This document shows positions 5,731 through 7,031 of a stretch of 7,031 nucleotides of DNA, piece after piece. The position numbers and the translations under genes were made by a program. The stretch covers positions 1 to 7,031 of the forward strand of contig DAINMX010000293.1 of NCBI GenBank assembly GCA_036736205.1, read 5' to 3'. The notes under the pieces were generated by a model that saw only the letters and a program-made list of their open reading frames with translations, was not told the origin of the DNA and ran no database searches. How positions within the stretch are numbered: position 1 is the stretch's first letter; each line of letters opens with the position of its first letter. This stretch comes from XYA12-FULL-58-9 sp001798605 (lineage in GTDB: Bacteria > Myxococcota > XYA12-FULL-58-9).

Positions 5731-6958
5731 TGGCGTTCAAGAGCCCCAAAAGCAAATAGACATTCATAGGGAAACGTGATCTCTCGACATCACCGACCAA
5801 AGCGAGTTGACCTGTGTGGTACAATACGTGCAGAAATGCGATCGGATTCTTACGATTCAGCAGAGCCAAAAGGTTCGATCTGCTCAGTGTAAAAGAGAGA
5901 TCCACAGGTCTTGATGTCCCGCGAGTGCAGGACATGGAATGGAGATCGATGGTCCATCGTCCCTCTTGGATGTCTTCTGCCACAATTTCAACGACAAACC
6001 TTTCGGTAATTGCAAACATCGATAAGTGGGCGAGTCGTTTGGGCAAGGACGAGTTGAAGAATTCGACAACAGACGTTACGGGGGTCTTCAGGCACCTCCA
6101 TTCTTTGCGAAGCAAAGCGCGTTCCTTGGCGGCACCACGTTGACGATTCCGAATCCAATCACTGAAAAGACGAGCATCACGTGTTTCTGTGTGGTGGCTT
6201 TGCCAAGTTTGGGACAGAAGACCTCCCGGCGGTGTAACGTGCAATGAACCCTCGAATGAAAGTCGTGCAGAGCAGCGACCGACATTGAACGCCCGCCGGA
6301 GAATCCATTTGGCCTTCATTTGTTCTGTGGGTATGATGCGATCAACTCTTGCCTCTGGTACATACGCACACTGTTGTCCGAACCCCTCCAGGCGTTGGAA
6401 AAGATGTTCGGCCTCTCCAAGAGGCACGGATTCGCTTCCCCAACCAAATTTTGTGGAGAACACAGGCCTCGGCAATAGGCCAGGGCGAAGTGCGTAGTTG
6501 CAAAGACTTGGCCAAATCGTCGCCGGCATCGGTCCTGCCGAATACTGAGGCAAGAACTTGCCAAAGGCTGGCGCGGCCACCAGTCCATCCAACAACGCTT
6601 GATGTTCTGGCAATTCGGTTCGTGGAACCACCGGCCCGGCAAACATTGCACAGTTGGGCCATTGGGCTGCACCCGACAACAGCGCCTTCAGCCAACCTTT
6701 GGTTGGCACCACGTCATCCGCAATGATTGATACGAGGTCGAAGTCCGTCGTTTCTAGCGCAAGGTTAAGCGAAGCGCTGACACCGAGTTCGTGATTTTTG
6801 AACGAGACGATGGGCAATTGCCCAGGAACGGGTTTGAGCAAACCCTCGCCGAGGAAACCCACCTTCCAAGCCACGCCCTTGCTGTCGAGCTCATCAAGCC
6901 CTGACAACAGCCATGATCGTGGCCGTCCAGTGACCAAAACGAGTACAGAACTACTCAC
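5723..6958 (-). CDS. Degenerate family-2 glycosyltransferase (likely pseudoenzyme) with SCP2-like C-terminus
   Basis: A 411-aa paralogue of the following gene over its whole length: GVSASLNLAL, GWLKALLSGAA, the AYVPEARV block and the helical RRAFNVGRCSARL segment all align. Three expected catalytic elements differ. The SDNGSTDDT loop is absent (WKVGFLGEGL in its place, region shortened by roughly ten residues). The first Asp of the DDD metal motif is A80 (IADDV). The position of the catalytic acid in GNET is A183 (GEAEHLFQRL). It is therefore probably inactive or has changed chemistry, and may act as a partner or acceptor-binding subunit. Residues about 320-411 form an SCP2-like domain (EGRWTIDLHSMSC, LSRSNLLALLNRK, TGQLALVGD). 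The start is GTG 6956-6958, with GGAG 7 nt before it; a GTG at 6994 is in frame and the frame stays open to the window edge, so a longer form is possible but less likely. Confidence 0.85.
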   Translation of the reverse strand: MSSSVLVLVTGRPRSWLLSGLDELDSKGVAWKVGFLGEGLLKPVPGQLPIVSFKNHELGVSASLNLALETTDFDLVSIIADDVVPTKGWLKALLSGAAQWPNCAMFAGPVVPRTELPEHQALLDGLVAAPAFGKFLPQYSAGPMPATIWPSLCNYALRPGLLPRPVFSTKFGWGSESVPLGEAEHLFQRLEGFGQQCAYVPEARVDRIIPTEQMKAKWILRRAFNVGRCSARLSFEGSLHVTPPGGLLSQTWQSHHTETRDARLFSDWIRNRQRGAAKERALLRKEWRCLKTPVTSVVEFFNSSLPKRLAHLSMFAITERFVVEIVAEDIQEGRWTIDLHSMSCTRGTSRPVDLSFTLSRSNLLALLNRKNPIAFLHVLYHTGQLALVGDVERSRFPMNVYLLLGLLNANV

Positions 6959-6965
6959 GCGATTA

Positions 6966-6969
6966 CTCC
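6966..6969 (-). promoter_or_regulatory. Ribosome binding site deciding a GTG start
   Basis: TTGGAG on the minus strand, with GGAG at 6966-6969, lies 7 nt before the GTG at 6956-6958. The protein then begins MSSSVLVLVT, which puts the first beta strand at the N-terminus as in other family-2 transferases. The longer alternative from 6994 has no such site. Confidence 0.65.
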
Positions 6970-6977
6970 AAAAATTG

Positions 6978-6989
6978 ACGAAAATTCGT
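6978..6989. repeat. Short palindrome upstream of the glycosyltransferase operon
   Basis: ACGAA, AA, TTCGT is a perfect 5-bp inverted repeat with a 2-bp centre, ending 20 bp before the GTG start in an AT-rich patch. It could be an operator near the promoter of the minus-strand genes. The window ends too soon to place a -35/-10 pair. Confidence 0.3.
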
Positions 6990-7031
6990 ACCACAGAACG
7001 TGTTAGCAGAACAGTGGGTAGTGCTCCCCCT

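Noticed and set aside
1..7031. CRISPR array, tRNA, rRNA or insertion sequence
   Set aside because: No regularly spaced repeats, tRNA-like cloverleaf, rRNA sequence, transposase motifs or terminal inverted repeats were seen.

Overview
The window shows a Gram-negative bacterium of moderate to high GC. The two plus-strand proteins look exported to the cell envelope, one with a clear Sec signal peptide. A Myxococcota or other deltaproteobacteria-like source fits the domain mix (BNR propeller fused to a TolC-like half unit, SCP2-like domains), but this is a guess; no rRNA, tRNA or housekeeping marker is present.

Left block (about 104-2635, plus strand, GC near 60% by eye): two genes 27 bp apart, probably one operon. 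The first (636 aa) is a sortilin/BNR-type beta-propeller with a C-terminal domain of about 185 residues. The second (197 aa) is a secreted or outer-membrane protein whose mature part is homologous to that C-terminal domain (ungapped blocks with WDLP and a shared helical hairpin). The shared domain has the layout of half a TolC protomer. So the pair is one domain used twice, once alone and once carrying a propeller.

Middle (2636-2822): a 187-bp convergent intergenic region with a perfect 15-bp tandem duplication and competing short inverted repeats, but no convincing U-tract terminator.

Right block (2823-6958, minus strand, GC visibly lower): three glycosyltransferase genes read right to left. 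The first two are tandem paralogues overlapping by 8 bp, each a family-2 GT-A transferase with a C-terminal SCP2 (sterol carrier)-like domain, an unusual fusion. The downstream copy keeps all expected catalytic motifs. The upstream copy has lost or replaced three of them and looks like a pseudo-glycosyltransferase. After a 342-bp gap without a convincing gene comes a family-1 (MGT/macrolide-type, GT-B) glycosyltransferase broken by a +1 frameshift at CCCACCC, close to the junction of its two Rossmann domains. Together these suggest a small module that glycosylates a lipophilic small molecule or lipid, possibly partly decayed, next to an unrelated envelope operon transcribed towards it.
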